This document shows, piece after piece, positions 28,289 through 36,896 of a stretch of DNA of 64,000 bases; within the stretch, counting starts at the first letter, position 1, and each line of letters opens with the position of its first letter. This stretch comes from Elioraea tepidiphila DSM 17972 (GTDB lineage Bacteria; Pseudomonadota; Alphaproteobacteria; Acetobacterales; Acetobacteraceae). Where the stretch lies: positions 23,655 to 87,654 of the forward strand of contig NZ_KB899931.1 of assembly GCF_000378465.1 (NCBI RefSeq). Direction: 5' to 3'. The position numbers were made by a program, and so were the translations under genes. A model generated the notes under the pieces. The model was not told the origin of the DNA and searched no databases. It saw only the letters and a program-made list of their open reading frames with translations.

Positions 28289-29407
28289 TCAGCCCGGCGT
28301 CGCTTCGGCGGCCGGCACGCGCGCCCGCGGCGGATGCACGAGCCAGGCAAGCGCGATCAGCCCGGGCAGCACCGCATGCACCCAGAGCAACGGCACGAGG
28401 GCGAGTTCGCGCGTCGCCAGATTGCCGATGCCGACGCCGAGGGCCACCAGCCCGCCGCCCAGCGCCACGGCGACCAGCACTCGCCCGGTCTTGCCGTGGC
28501 GGTTGAACTCCCCGGTCAGCAGGCAGGCGAGCGCCACCAGGGCGAGGGACAGCGTCACCAGCGGGCCGGCCAGGCGCTGATGCGCCTCGACGACGAAGCG
28601 CGCCCGGTCGCGCGCGCTCACCTGCTCCGCCGGGTCGGGGTCGAGCAGCTCGCGCACGCCGCGCTCGCGCGCATCGCGATAGCGCACCTCGTCGCGCGCG
28701 GCCTCGGTGGCGAGGCTCATCGTGTTCTCGGCGAAGGAAAGCATGCGCAGCGTGCCGGTGCGCCGGTCGAGCTCCTGGCGCGTGCCGTGCTGGAGCGTCA
28801 CGCGCGGCGTGTCGCCGTCGAGCGTCAGCCAGCCGCGCTCGGCGAGGATGGTCGCCGGTGCGCCTGCCTCGCGCGTGTCGTGCACCATGATGCCGCGGAA
28901 ATTGCCGTCGCGGTCGCGGTCGCGGATATAGACCGTCAGCCCCTCGCCGAGCGTGTTGAACACGCCCTCCTGCAACAGCACGGCCGCCATCCGGTTGCGG
29001 ATCTCGAACTGGTATTCGCGGAACGCGCGGTAGCTCTCCGGCACGATCCAGAGATTCATGGTCCAGCCGAGCAGCGCCGCCCCGCCCGCGAGCACCAGCG
29101 CCGGCCGCGCGAGCGCCATCGGCCCCATGCCGGCGGCGCGCATCACCACCAGTTCGCGGTCGTCCTCCATGCGGTTGTAGACCGCCAGGATCACGATGAA
29201 GGTCGTCACCGGCAGGATCACGGCAATGAAGTTGGGCAGCATGAAGACGGTGAGCTCGAAGAACACCGCGATCGACAGGCCGCGATTCAGCACCAGCTCG
29301 ACGAACCGCAGCGACTGGGTGAGCCAGATCAGCACGGCGAGCCCGCCCGTCACCGCGACCAGCCCGATCGCGAGCTGGCGCAGCATGTAGGTCGAGAGCC
29401 GGCTCAT
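28289..29407 (-). CDS. lptF: LPS export ABC permease LptF
   Basis: A 372-residue partner of LptG with the same plan: two-three N-terminal helices (LAIGLVAVTGGLAVLIWL, FELTVFMLPNFIAVILPVTTFIVILAV), coupling segment RELVVMRAAGMGP, periplasmic domain with YRAFREYQFEIRNRMAAVLLQEGVFN, and C-terminal helices. The Asn-Arg-Met stretch before the coupling region is a typical LptF feature. It is 8 bp upstream of lptG and 16 bp downstream of the FAD oxidase. Confidence 0.95.
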   Translation of the reverse strand: MSRLSTYMLRQLAIGLVAVTGGLAVLIWLTQSLRFVELVLNRGLSIAVFFELTVFMLPNFIAVILPVTTFIVILAVYNRMEDDRELVVMRAAGMGPMALARPALVLAGGAALLGWTMNLWIVPESYRAFREYQFEIRNRMAAVLLQEGVFNTLGEGLTVYIRDRDRDGNFRGIMVHDTREAGAPATILAERGWLTLDGDTPRVTLQHGTRQELDRRTGTLRMLSFAENTMSLATEAARDEVRYRDARERGVRELLDPDPAEQVSARDRARFVVEAHQRLAGPLVTLSLALVALACLLTGEFNRHGKTGRVLVAVALGGGLVALGVGIGNLATRELALVPLLWVHAVLPGLIALAWLVHPPRARVPAAEATPG

Positions 29408-29423
29408 CCTTTGCGCCTTAGCG

Positions 29424-30869
29424 TCATCGGAGCTCGACCACCTTGCCGGGGTTCATCAGGCCGCGCGGATCGAGCGCGGCCTTGATCCGCCGCATGGTCT
29501 CGATCTCGGGGCCGCGGCGCCAGTCCGCCAGCGTCGCGGTCTTCAGCCGACCGATGCCGTGCTCGGCGGAGAAGCTGCCGCCAAGCGCCCGAACCTCGGC
29601 GGCCACGGCGTCGGCGATCGGGTCCCAGAGCGCAAGGAACGCGTCATCCGCCATGCCTTCCGGGCGCGAGAAGTTGAAGTGGATGTTGCCGTCGCCGACA
29701 TGCCCGAACGGACAGGGACGCACCTCAGGCACGATCCGCCGTACCGCCTCGATCCCGCGCGCGATCAGCGCGGGCACTTTCGAGACCGGCACCGAGACGT
29801 CGTTCTTCACCGACGCCCCCTCGCGCTTCTGCGCCTCCGCGTGCTCCTCGCGGATGCGCCACATCGCCTGGCGTTGCGCGCCGCTCCCGGCCAGCGCCGC
29901 GTCGAGCACGAGCCCCTCCTCCATCGCCGCGCCGAGCACGGTCTCCAGCACGGCGCGCAGATCGGCGTCGGGGCGCGGCGAGGCGAGCTCGACCAGCGCG
30001 TAGTGCGCGTAGCGGTCCGACAGCGGATCCGTCACGTCGGGAATGTGGCGCAGCACCAGATCGATGCCGAACCGGGCCATGTACTCGAAGGCCGCGAGCG
30101 AGTCGCCGTCGTGGCGCTGGAACCGGTTGAGCAGGGCGACCGCCGCCTCGACCGAGGCGAGGGCGACGAACGCCACCTGCACGTCGCGCGGCCGCGGCGC
30201 GAGCTTCAGCACCGCGCGCGTGACGATGCCGAGCGTGCCCTCGGCGCCGATGAAGAGCTGGCGCAGCGCGTAGCCGGTGTTGTCCTTGCGCAGGCGTCGC
30301 ATCAGGTCGAGCACCGAACCGTCCGCCAGCACCACTTCGAGCCCGAGCACCTGCTCACGCATGTTGCCGTAGCGCACCGTGGTATTGCCGCCGGCGTTGG
30401 TCGAGATCAGCCCGCCGATCCGCGCCGTGCCCTCGGAGGAGAGCGAGAGCGGAAACAGGCAGCCCGCCGCCTCCGCAGCCTGTTGCACCTGGGCCAGCAC
30501 GGCGCCGGCCTCGACCACCATGGTCATGTCGGACGGGTCGATGTCGAGGATGCGGTTCATGCGCGCGACCGACAGCACCACCTCGTCGCCGCGGCCGAGC
30601 GGGGTCGAGCCGCCGCAGAGCGAGGTGTTGCCGGCCTGCGGCACGATCGCGATACCCGCCCCGGCGCAGAGCCGCACCGCCTCGGCGCATTCGGCCGTGC
30701 TGGCGGGCCGCAGCACCGCCAGCGCCGAGCCGGGGAACAGGTTGCGCCAGTCGGCGCTGTGCGCGGCGATCGCCGCCGGATCGGTGAGCAGGCCCCGCTC
30801 GCCCAGCAGGGCGAGGAGTCGGGCGGCGAGATCGCGCGGCAGGCCGGCGCGGGTCGCGGTGTCGGGCAT
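29424..30869 (-). CDS. FAD-linked oxidase, D-2-hydroxyacid dehydrogenase (GlcD/D-LDH type)
   Basis: A 481-residue flavoprotein of the VAO/PCMH family. The FAD-binding domain carries VPQAGNTSLCGGSTPLG and IGGLISTNAGGNTTVRYGNMREQVLGLEVVL; the C-terminal FAD-oxidase domain has PFGHVGDGNIHFNFSRPEG with the metal-binding His, and SAEHGIGRLK. Likely substrates are D-lactate or D-2-hydroxyglutarate. ATG 30869 is the start used; an in-frame ATG at 30896, just after the tsaC stop, is an alternative adding nine residues. It interrupts an otherwise envelope-centred operon. Confidence 0.9.
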   Translation of the reverse strand: MPDTATRAGLPRDLAARLLALLGERGLLTDPAAIAAHSADWRNLFPGSALAVLRPASTAECAEAVRLCAGAGIAIVPQAGNTSLCGGSTPLGRGDEVVLSVARMNRILDIDPSDMTMVVEAGAVLAQVQQAAEAAGCLFPLSLSSEGTARIGGLISTNAGGNTTVRYGNMREQVLGLEVVLADGSVLDLMRRLRKDNTGYALRQLFIGAEGTLGIVTRAVLKLAPRPRDVQVAFVALASVEAAVALLNRFQRHDGDSLAAFEYMARFGIDLVLRHIPDVTDPLSDRYAHYALVELASPRPDADLRAVLETVLGAAMEEGLVLDAALAGSGAQRQAMWRIREEHAEAQKREGASVKNDVSVPVSKVPALIARGIEAVRRIVPEVRPCPFGHVGDGNIHFNFSRPEGMADDAFLALWDPIADAVAAEVRALGGSFSAEHGIGRLKTATLADWRRGPEIETMRRIKAALDPRGLMNPGKVVELR

Positions 30870-30900
30870 GGCGGAGGCTTGCGCCGGTGCGCGCATCGGG

Positions 30901-31887
30901 TCAACCGCCGGACGGCGGGACGTGGTCGCGCGGCGCGGCGGCGCGCCGGAGCCGGTCATTGATCGCGAGCCCGAGGCCGTGCTGCGGCACCGGCATCGCC
31001 GCGATGCGCAGGAGGCCGCGCCGCCGCCCCTCGGCGTCGAGAAAGCGCAACCCCGTGAACAGCCGCGCGGCCGCCTCGACGAGATCGCCGGACCCGGACA
31101 GGGTGAAGGTGAGCCCGGCGCCGCCAGGCGCGGGGCCGAAGGCGAGCAGGGCCTCATCGGGAGCAGCCGCGGAGGCGTCGAGCCTGAGCGGCAGCACCGG
31201 CGCGTAGTGGCTCGCCAGCATCCCCGGGCCACGCGGCGCATCGTCCGCACCCTCGGCCAGGGCGACCGGGCCGATCACCGACTCGATCGCCTCGCGGGTC
31301 GCCCCGCCGGGCCGCAGCAGCACCGCCGCGCGTCCCGAGAGGTCGAGCACGCTGCTCTCCAGCCCGACTGCGCAGGGGCCGCCATCCAGCACCGCGTCGA
31401 TCACGCCGCCGAGCTCCTCCAGCACATGCCCGGCGGTGGTCGGGCTGACGCGGCCCGAGACATTGGCCGAGGGCCCGGCCACGGGCCGCCCCACGGCGGA
31501 GAGCAGGGCGCGCGCGAGCGGATGCGCGGGCACCCGCAGCGCCACCGTGTCGAGCCCGGCGCGCGCCAGCAGGGCCACCGCGCAGCCAGGCGAAGCCGGC
31601 AGCACGAGCGTCAGCGGCCCCGGCCAGAGGGCAGCGGCGAGCGCGCGGGCGCGCTCGTCGGCGATGCCGAGGGCGAAGGCCGCCGCGGCCTCGGGCACAT
31701 GCGCGATCAGCGGGTTGAAGCGCGGCCGGCGCTTGGCGGCGAAGATCGCCGCAACCGCGCGCTCATCGGTCGCATCCGCCCCGAGGCCGTAGACGGTCTC
31801 GGTCGGGAAGGCGACGAGCCGGCCCGCGCGCAGGAGGCGCGCGGCCTCGGCGAGGCCGCCCTGATCGGCCGGCAGCCGGGCGGTCAC
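30901..31887 (-). CDS. L-threonylcarbamoyladenylate synthase, Sua5 type
   Basis: A 328-residue enzyme making threonylcarbamoyl-AMP for the t6A37 tRNA modification. The YrdC domain fills about the first 200 residues, with FPTETVYGLGADATD, AKRRPRFNPL and the SxN motif PSANVSG. The C-terminal ~110 residues (PGMLASHYAPVLPL onward) are the Sua5 domain, so this is the long form and not TsaC alone. GTG 31887 overlaps the cysQ stop as GTGA. Confidence 0.93.
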   Translation of the reverse strand: MTARLPADQGGLAEAARLLRAGRLVAFPTETVYGLGADATDERAVAAIFAAKRRPRFNPLIAHVPEAAAAFALGIADERARALAAALWPGPLTLVLPASPGCAVALLARAGLDTVALRVPAHPLARALLSAVGRPVAGPSANVSGRVSPTTAGHVLEELGGVIDAVLDGGPCAVGLESSVLDLSGRAAVLLRPGGATREAIESVIGPVALAEGADDAPRGPGMLASHYAPVLPLRLDASAAAPDEALLAFGPAPGGAGLTFTLSGSGDLVEAAARLFTGLRFLDAEGRRRGLLRIAAMPVPQHGLGLAINDRLRRAAAPRDHVPPSGG

Positions 31888-32645
31888 GGGAGACCTCGGC
31901 AGACGAAATCGGGGTTGGCGAAGCCCGGCTTGCCGTAGCCGAGCGGGGCGCCGTCGGTCGTGCGGACCGAGCCGCCCGCCGCCTCCACCACCGCCTGCGG
32001 GCCGGCGGTGTCCCACTCCATGGTGCGGCCGAAACGCGGGTAGAGATCGGCCACGCCTTCGGCGACGCGACAGAACTTCAGCGCCGAGCCGGCGTTCCGG
32101 ACGCGCGCGACCGGCAGCCCGGCGAGGTAGCGGACAAGGCGCGGGTCGTCGGCGTAGTGGCGCGAGGCGAACACGGTCAGCCCCTCGGGCGGCGGGCGAC
32201 GGGCGGCAATCGGTCTGCGCCCGGTCGCGTCCTGCTTCCAGGCGCCCGCGCCGCGCAGCCCGAGGAACAGCTCGCCCGTGGCCGGCAGCGCGACGGCCCC
32301 CAGCACCGGCCGGCCCGCGGCGACGAGGCCGATGCAGACCGCGAACTCGTCGCGGCCCTGGGCGAACTCGCGCGTGCCGTCGAGCGGATCGACCAGCCAG
32401 AACCGCTCGCCCGGCCGTTCGACCCGGCCGGCGGCGATCTCCTCCTCGGCGATCACGGGAATGTCGGGCGTCGCCGCGCGCAGGCCCCGCACGATCAGCG
32501 CCTCGGCGGCGTGATCGGCCTCGGTCACCGGGGTGCGGTCGTGCTTGCGCGTCACCGTCACCCCGGCGTCGCGCACGGCCATGATCGCGACCGCCGCGTC
32601 GCGGGCCAGGCGCGCGGCGAGCTCCAGGCATTCCCGATCCGTCAT
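31884..32645 (-). CDS. cysQ: 3'(2'),5'-bisphosphate nucleotidase (CysQ, inositol-monophosphatase fold)
   Basis: A 253-residue Mg-dependent phosphatase that removes the 3' phosphate of PAP made during sulfate assimilation. The metal site is seen in AEEEI, DPLDGTREF and EWDTAGPQAV, and the CysQ-specific AGSALKFCRVAEG is present. It is the first gene of the long leftward operon that runs to rsmA and is divergent from pepA across 92 bp. Confidence 0.93.
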   Translation of the reverse strand: MTDRECLELAARLARDAAVAIMAVRDAGVTVTRKHDRTPVTEADHAAEALIVRGLRAATPDIPVIAEEEIAAGRVERPGERFWLVDPLDGTREFAQGRDEFAVCIGLVAAGRPVLGAVALPATGELFLGLRGAGAWKQDATGRRPIAARRPPPEGLTVFASRHYADDPRLVRYLAGLPVARVRNAGSALKFCRVAEGVADLYPRFGRTMEWDTAGPQAVVEAAGGSVRTTDGAPLGYGKPGFANPDFVCRGLP

Positions 32646-32737
32646 GGTCCCGTGTTAGCCGCGACCTGCGGGCATGGCAAAGCATGGCACGCTTGCTACA
32701 GTCCGGCGCCAGCCACGAAACCCCCGGGGACCGCCGC

Positions 32738-34237
32738 ATGCTCGACATCACCTTCGCCAAGCCCGCCCTGCCGGAGAAGGGCGCGCTCGCGCTGCTGCTC
32801 GGCGAGGGGGAGAGCCTGACCGGCCTCGGCGCCGCCGCCGATACGGCGACCGGCGGGGCGATCGCCCGCGCGCTCGCCGCCGCCTCGTTCAAGGGCAAGA
32901 AGAACGAGACGGTGACGATCCTCGCCCCGGGTGCGGGGCTCTCGCGCGTGGTGGTGGTGGGGCTCGGCAAGCGCGAGGAGGCCGACGGCCGGGCCACCGA
33001 GGAAGCGGGCGGCACCGCCGCCGCCGCGCTGTCCGCCGAGCCCGCCGGTGTGCTGGATGTGGGCCCGGCCGCCCCCGCACGCGCCGCCGAGGCCGCCCTC
33101 GGTGCGGTGCTGCGCGCCTGGCGCTTCGACAAATACCGCACCACCGAGAAGCCCGAGGACAAGCCGAAGCTCGCCCGGCTGACCGTCGCGCACGCGGACG
33201 CGACCAAGGCGCGCGCGGCCTGGACACCGCTCAAGGGCGTCGCGGACGGCGTGTTCCTCGCCCGGGAGCTGGTCAGCGAGCCGCCGAACGTGCTGACCCC
33301 CGCCGAGATGGCCGAGCGCTGCCGCGCGCTCGCGAAGCTCGGCATCGAGGTCGAGGTCCTCGGCCCGAAGGAGATGAAGAAGCTCGGCTTCGGCGCGCTG
33401 CTCGGCGTCGCCCAGGGCTCGGCCAACGAGCCGCGCATGGTGGTGATGCAGTGGCATGGCGCCGGGGGGGCGGCGGCGAAGGGCAAGCGCGCGGCGAAGG
33501 CCGCTAGACCGCTGGCCTTCATCGGCAAGGGCGTGACCTTCGACACGGGGGGCATCTCGCTCAAGCCGGCCGCCGGCATGGAGGACATGAAGTGGGACAT
33601 GGCCGGCGCCGGCACGGTGGTCGGGCTGATGGCGGCACTGGCCGGACGCAAGGCGAAGGTCGATGCGGTCGGGCTGGTCGGGCTGGTCGAGAACATGCCC
33701 TCGGGCACGGCGCAACGCCCCGGTGACGTGGTGAAGAGCTACTCGGGCCAGACCGTCGAGGTGCTGAACACGGATGCCGAGGGGCGCCTCGTGCTGGCGG
33801 ATGTGCTCTGGTACTGCCAGGAGCGATTCGATCCGGCCTTCATGATCGATCTCGCCACGCTCACCGGCGCGATCGTGATCAGCCTCGGCCACGAGAACGC
33901 GGGACTGTTCTCGAACGACGACGATCTCGCGCAGAAGTTGATCGCCGCCGGCCAGGCCACGGGCGAGGGGGTGTGGCGCATGCCCCTCGGCGAGGCCTAC
34001 GACAAGATGCTGAAATCCGACATCGCCGACATGAAGAACATCGGCGGACGACCCGGCGGGGCGGTGACCGCGGCGCAGTTCCTCCAGCGCTTCGTCAACG
34101 GCAAGCCCTGGGCGCATCTCGACATCGCCGGCACGGCCTGGAGCAGCAAGGACAAGCCTTGCGTGCCGAAGGGCGCGACCGCGTTCGGCGTGCGGCTGCT
34201 CGACCGGCTAGTGGCCGAGCACCACGAGAAGGGTTGA
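32738..34237 (+). CDS. pepA: Leucyl aminopeptidase, M17
   Basis: A 499-residue cytosolic M17 aminopeptidase with two metals per active site. The catalytic domain shows the ligand Lys and Asp in GKGVTFDTGG, Lys in SLKPAAG, Asp in KWDMAGAG, and the signature NTDAEGRLVLAD with Asp, Glu and catalytic Arg. The N-terminal macro-like domain occupies about the first 160 residues. ATG 32738 gives the normal family length. A short Lys/Ala insert (AAAKGKRAAKAAR) lies before the catalytic domain. In other alphaproteobacteria pepA also faces the lptFG operon. Confidence 0.96.
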   Translation: MLDITFAKPALPEKGALALLLGEGESLTGLGAAADTATGGAIARALAAASFKGKKNETVTILAPGAGLSRVVVVGLGKREEADGRATEEAGGTAAAALSAEPAGVLDVGPAAPARAAEAALGAVLRAWRFDKYRTTEKPEDKPKLARLTVAHADATKARAAWTPLKGVADGVFLARELVSEPPNVLTPAEMAERCRALAKLGIEVEVLGPKEMKKLGFGALLGVAQGSANEPRMVVMQWHGAGGAAAKGKRAAKAARPLAFIGKGVTFDTGGISLKPAAGMEDMKWDMAGAGTVVGLMAALAGRKAKVDAVGLVGLVENMPSGTAQRPGDVVKSYSGQTVEVLNTDAEGRLVLADVLWYCQERFDPAFMIDLATLTGAIVISLGHENAGLFSNDDDLAQKLIAAGQATGEGVWRMPLGEAYDKMLKSDIADMKNIGGRPGGAVTAAQFLQRFVNGKPWAHLDIAGTAWSSKDKPCVPKGATAFGVRLLDRLVAEHHEKG

Positions 34238-34256
34238 GGCAGGCGGGGCGGGGGCG

Positions 34257-35681
34257 ATGCTCACGGTCCGCTTCCGCCACCGGCTGCGCCACGAGACGGC
34301 GGCGCGCGCGCGGCTGCTGACCGAGGCGGGGGCGCATGCCGACATCCTCGCCCCGGCGATCGGCTTCAGGGGCCATGCCGACGAGGCCGCCGCGGGCCGG
34401 GACGCAGACGGACGGCTGACCGTGCTCGCCGGCATGGGCGCCGCAGCGACACCGACCGCTGCGCGTCGCGCCGGCGGGCGAGCGGCGGCGGCGGCGATCG
34501 CGGCGAAGCGGCTTGTGCTGGATGCGCGCGAGCTCACCCCCGACCTCGCCGCCGAGGCGGCCGTCGGCGCCTCTCTGCGCGCCTGGCGGTTCGAGGCGCT
34601 GAAGACGCGTCCCGACCCAGACGAACCCAAGCGCCTCGCGCATCTCGACGTGATCGTGCACGACAAGCGCGCCGCTGGCGCGATCTGGGAGACGCTCGCG
34701 CCTGGGGTCGCGGGAACGCTGTTCGCGCGCGATCTGGTCGCCGAGCCCTCGAACCGGCTGACGCCGACGCTGTTCGCCGCGCGGCTGCGCGCGTTGGCGG
34801 CGGACGGGCTGAAGGTGGAGATCCACGACGCGGCATGGCTGAAGCGCGAGGGTTTCGGCGCCATGCTCGGCGTCGCGCGCGGCAGCGCCAATCCGCCGTG
34901 TCTCGCGGTGCTGCGCTGGAAGGGCACGATCGACGCCCCGCCCGTGGCCTTCGTCGGCAAGGGCGTCACCTTCGACACCGGCGGGGTGGACATCAAGCCC
35001 GCCGACAGGATGTGGGAGATGCGCGCCGACATGGCCGGTGCGGCCGCCGCGGCCGGGGCGATGCTCGCGCTCGCGCGCCGCCGCTCGCCCGCGCCCGCGG
35101 TCGCCGTGCTCGGCCTCGTCGAGAACATGATCGGCGCCGAATCGCAGCGTCCGTCGGATGTGGTGCGCGCGGTGGACGGCACGACGATCGAGGTGATCGA
35201 CACGGATGCGGAAGGCCGGCTCGTGCTCGCCGACTGCCTCGCCTGGACACGGCGCACCGTGCGGCCCGCGGCGATGATCGATCTCGCCACGCTGACCGGC
35301 TCGATCGTGGTGGCGCTCGGCCATCACCGCGCCGGACTGTTCGCCTCCGACACGGCGCTCGCCGCGCAGCTCGCGGCCGCCGGCGAGGCGGTGGACGAGA
35401 AGCTCTGGCCGATGCCTCTGGAGGAGGCCTATGCCGAGGCCCTGAAAAGCGACATCGCGGACATCAAGAACTGCGTGGCCGAGCGGTTCCAGCCCGATGC
35501 CTGTCACGCGGCGGCGTTCCTGAAGCGCTTCGCCGGCGACACGCCCTGGGCGCATCTCGACATCGCCGGCGTGGAGCTGCGTCACGAGGCCGATGCGCTC
35601 GGGCCCGAGGGCGCGTCGGGCTTCGGCGTGCGGCTGCTCGATCGCCTCGTGTCGCTCCGCTTCGAGGAGGAGGATGGCTGA
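34257..35681 (+). CDS. Second M17 leucyl aminopeptidase-family protein, tandem paralogue
   Basis: A 474-residue M17 protein 19 bp after pepA. All metal-site residues are kept: GKGVTFDTGG, DIKPADRM, RADMAGAAA, and IDTDAEGRLVLAD. The N-terminal domain is shorter and diverged, and the loop after the third ligand differs (RMWEMRADM against GMEDMKWDM), suggesting a different peptide preference. Rhodospirillales often carry such a second copy. It overlaps holC by 8 bp. Confidence 0.93.
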   Translation: MLTVRFRHRLRHETAARARLLTEAGAHADILAPAIGFRGHADEAAAGRDADGRLTVLAGMGAAATPTAARRAGGRAAAAAIAAKRLVLDARELTPDLAAEAAVGASLRAWRFEALKTRPDPDEPKRLAHLDVIVHDKRAAGAIWETLAPGVAGTLFARDLVAEPSNRLTPTLFAARLRALAADGLKVEIHDAAWLKREGFGAMLGVARGSANPPCLAVLRWKGTIDAPPVAFVGKGVTFDTGGVDIKPADRMWEMRADMAGAAAAAGAMLALARRRSPAPAVAVLGLVENMIGAESQRPSDVVRAVDGTTIEVIDTDAEGRLVLADCLAWTRRTVRPAAMIDLATLTGSIVVALGHHRAGLFASDTALAAQLAAAGEAVDEKLWPMPLEEAYAEALKSDIADIKNCVAERFQPDACHAAAFLKRFAGDTPWAHLDIAGVELRHEADALGPEGASGFGVRLLDRLVSLRFEEEDG

Positions 35682-36117
35682 GATCGGCTTCTACCACCTG
35701 ACGCGCACCTCGCTCGACGTCGCGTTGCCGAAACTGCTCGGCCGCGTGCTCGCGACCGGCGGGCGGGCGGTGGTGAAGACGGCGAGCGAGGACCGTGTGG
35801 CCGCGCTCGACACGGCACTCTGGCTCTGCCCGGACCCGGACTGGCTGCCGCACGGCACGCGCGCGACCGGCGAGGCCGACCTTCAGCCGATCTGGCTCAC
35901 CACCGATGACGAGGCCCCGAACGGGGCGCGCCATCTGTTCCTGGTCGAGGGCGCCGAGAGTGCGCGACTCGCGGCGTTCGAGCGCGTGTTCGACCTGTTC
36001 GACGGGCGCGACGAGGACGCGGTCGCGGCGGCGCGGCAGCGCTGGGCAGCCGCCAAGGCCGCCGGCCACACGCTCACCTACTGGCGCCAGACCGAGCGGG
36101 GTTGGGAGAAGGGGTAG
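35674..36117 (+). CDS. holC: DNA polymerase III chi subunit
   Basis: A 147-residue chi subunit that links the clamp loader to SSB. It starts MAEIGFYHLTRTSLDVALPKLL and shows the family segment GEADLQPIWLTTDDEAPNGARHLFLVEG. GGAGGAGG directly upstream supports ATG 35674, which lies inside the end of the M17 paralogue. The pepA-holC order is conserved in many proteobacteria. The last 44 bp overlap the DUF3891-like gene on the other strand. Confidence 0.92.
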   Translation: MAEIGFYHLTRTSLDVALPKLLGRVLATGGRAVVKTASEDRVAALDTALWLCPDPDWLPHGTRATGEADLQPIWLTTDDEAPNGARHLFLVEGAESARLAAFERVFDLFDGRDEDAVAAARQRWAAAKAAGHTLTYWRQTERGWEKG

Positions 36118-36892
36118 CGTTCGGTGGAACGAGCGTCGTCGTGATCGTCTCGACCGGCGCGGCCTTCAGGGCGCCGCGCATCGTCGCCTCGTCGCTGAAT
36201 CCGCCCGCGGGGAGATGGCGTGCGAGGCAGCCGACCGTAACGACGCTTTCCCGGAACGGCCACGGATCGACCGTCAGCCGGTCCCACCCGGCACCGGGAA
36301 ACGCCAGCGCGAGCCGGGTCGCGCCGCCGGCGAGCGGCACGGGCGGCGTGCGGCGCGGCTCGCGCCCCATCGCGCCGCAGATCACCAGCGACATCAGGTC
36401 GAGCGCGAGCAGGATCGCGCGCTGATCGGCGATCTGGGCATCGCTTGCCGCGACCTGTGGCCGCAGCCGCGCCTGAATCGCCTCCTGCTCGGCGCGGAAC
36501 CGCTGCACCGCGGCGAGATCCTCGGGCGAGCGTTTCTCGTCCGGCGTCAGCGCGTAGATCGCGAGCCCGTGCAGCGACACCAGCAGCGCGACATGCGGGC
36601 CGTAGGACGCCGCAGCGGTCGCGACGCCCGCCGACCACAGCGCGGTGTGCTGATCGCGCGGCAGCGCGACGAAGTCGTACGGGCGTCCGGTCGCGGGATC
36701 CCGCGTCGGCGCCGCTTCCCATGGCAGCCAGCCGATGTCGTGCTGCTCGGCGGCGAGGATGAACAGTTCCGGCAGCCGATCGACGCCGGCCACCGCCCCG
36801 CCCCATGCGCGCGCGAGCTGGCCCGAGATCCAGGCATGCGCGGGCTGGCTGATCGCGAGTGCCGATCCGTCCGGCAGGGGCCGGAACAGCAC
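36074..36892 (-). CDS. DUF3891-like protein of unknown function
   Basis: A 272-residue soluble protein. It has SQPAHAWISGQLARAWGG, the His-Asp containing AEQHDIGWLPWE, and RDQHTALWSAGVATA, which together resemble the DUF3891 family and suggest an HD-like metal site. LVSLHGLAIYAL and ILLALDLMSLVICG are further conserved-looking hydrophobic helices. No catalytic activity is established for the family. It starts 4 bases after the Bug-type gene stop, so they are co-transcribed. Family assignment is from pattern recall and is moderately sure. Confidence 0.6.
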   Translation of the reverse strand: MLFRPLPDGSALAISQPAHAWISGQLARAWGGAVAGVDRLPELFILAAEQHDIGWLPWEAAPTRDPATGRPYDFVALPRDQHTALWSAGVATAAASYGPHVALLVSLHGLAIYALTPDEKRSPEDLAAVQRFRAEQEAIQARLRPQVAASDAQIADQRAILLALDLMSLVICGAMGREPRRTPPVPLAGGATRLALAFPGAGWDRLTVDPWPFRESVVTVGCLARHLPAGGFSDEATMRGALKAAPVETITTTLVPPNATPSPNPARSGASR

Positions 36893-36896
36893 GCGC

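Noticed and set aside
32646..33708. Upstream extension of the tsaC/cysQ frame over pepA
   Set aside because: Ser/Ala/Pro-rich translation antisense to pepA; the real starts are the overlapping GTG 31887 and ATG 32645.
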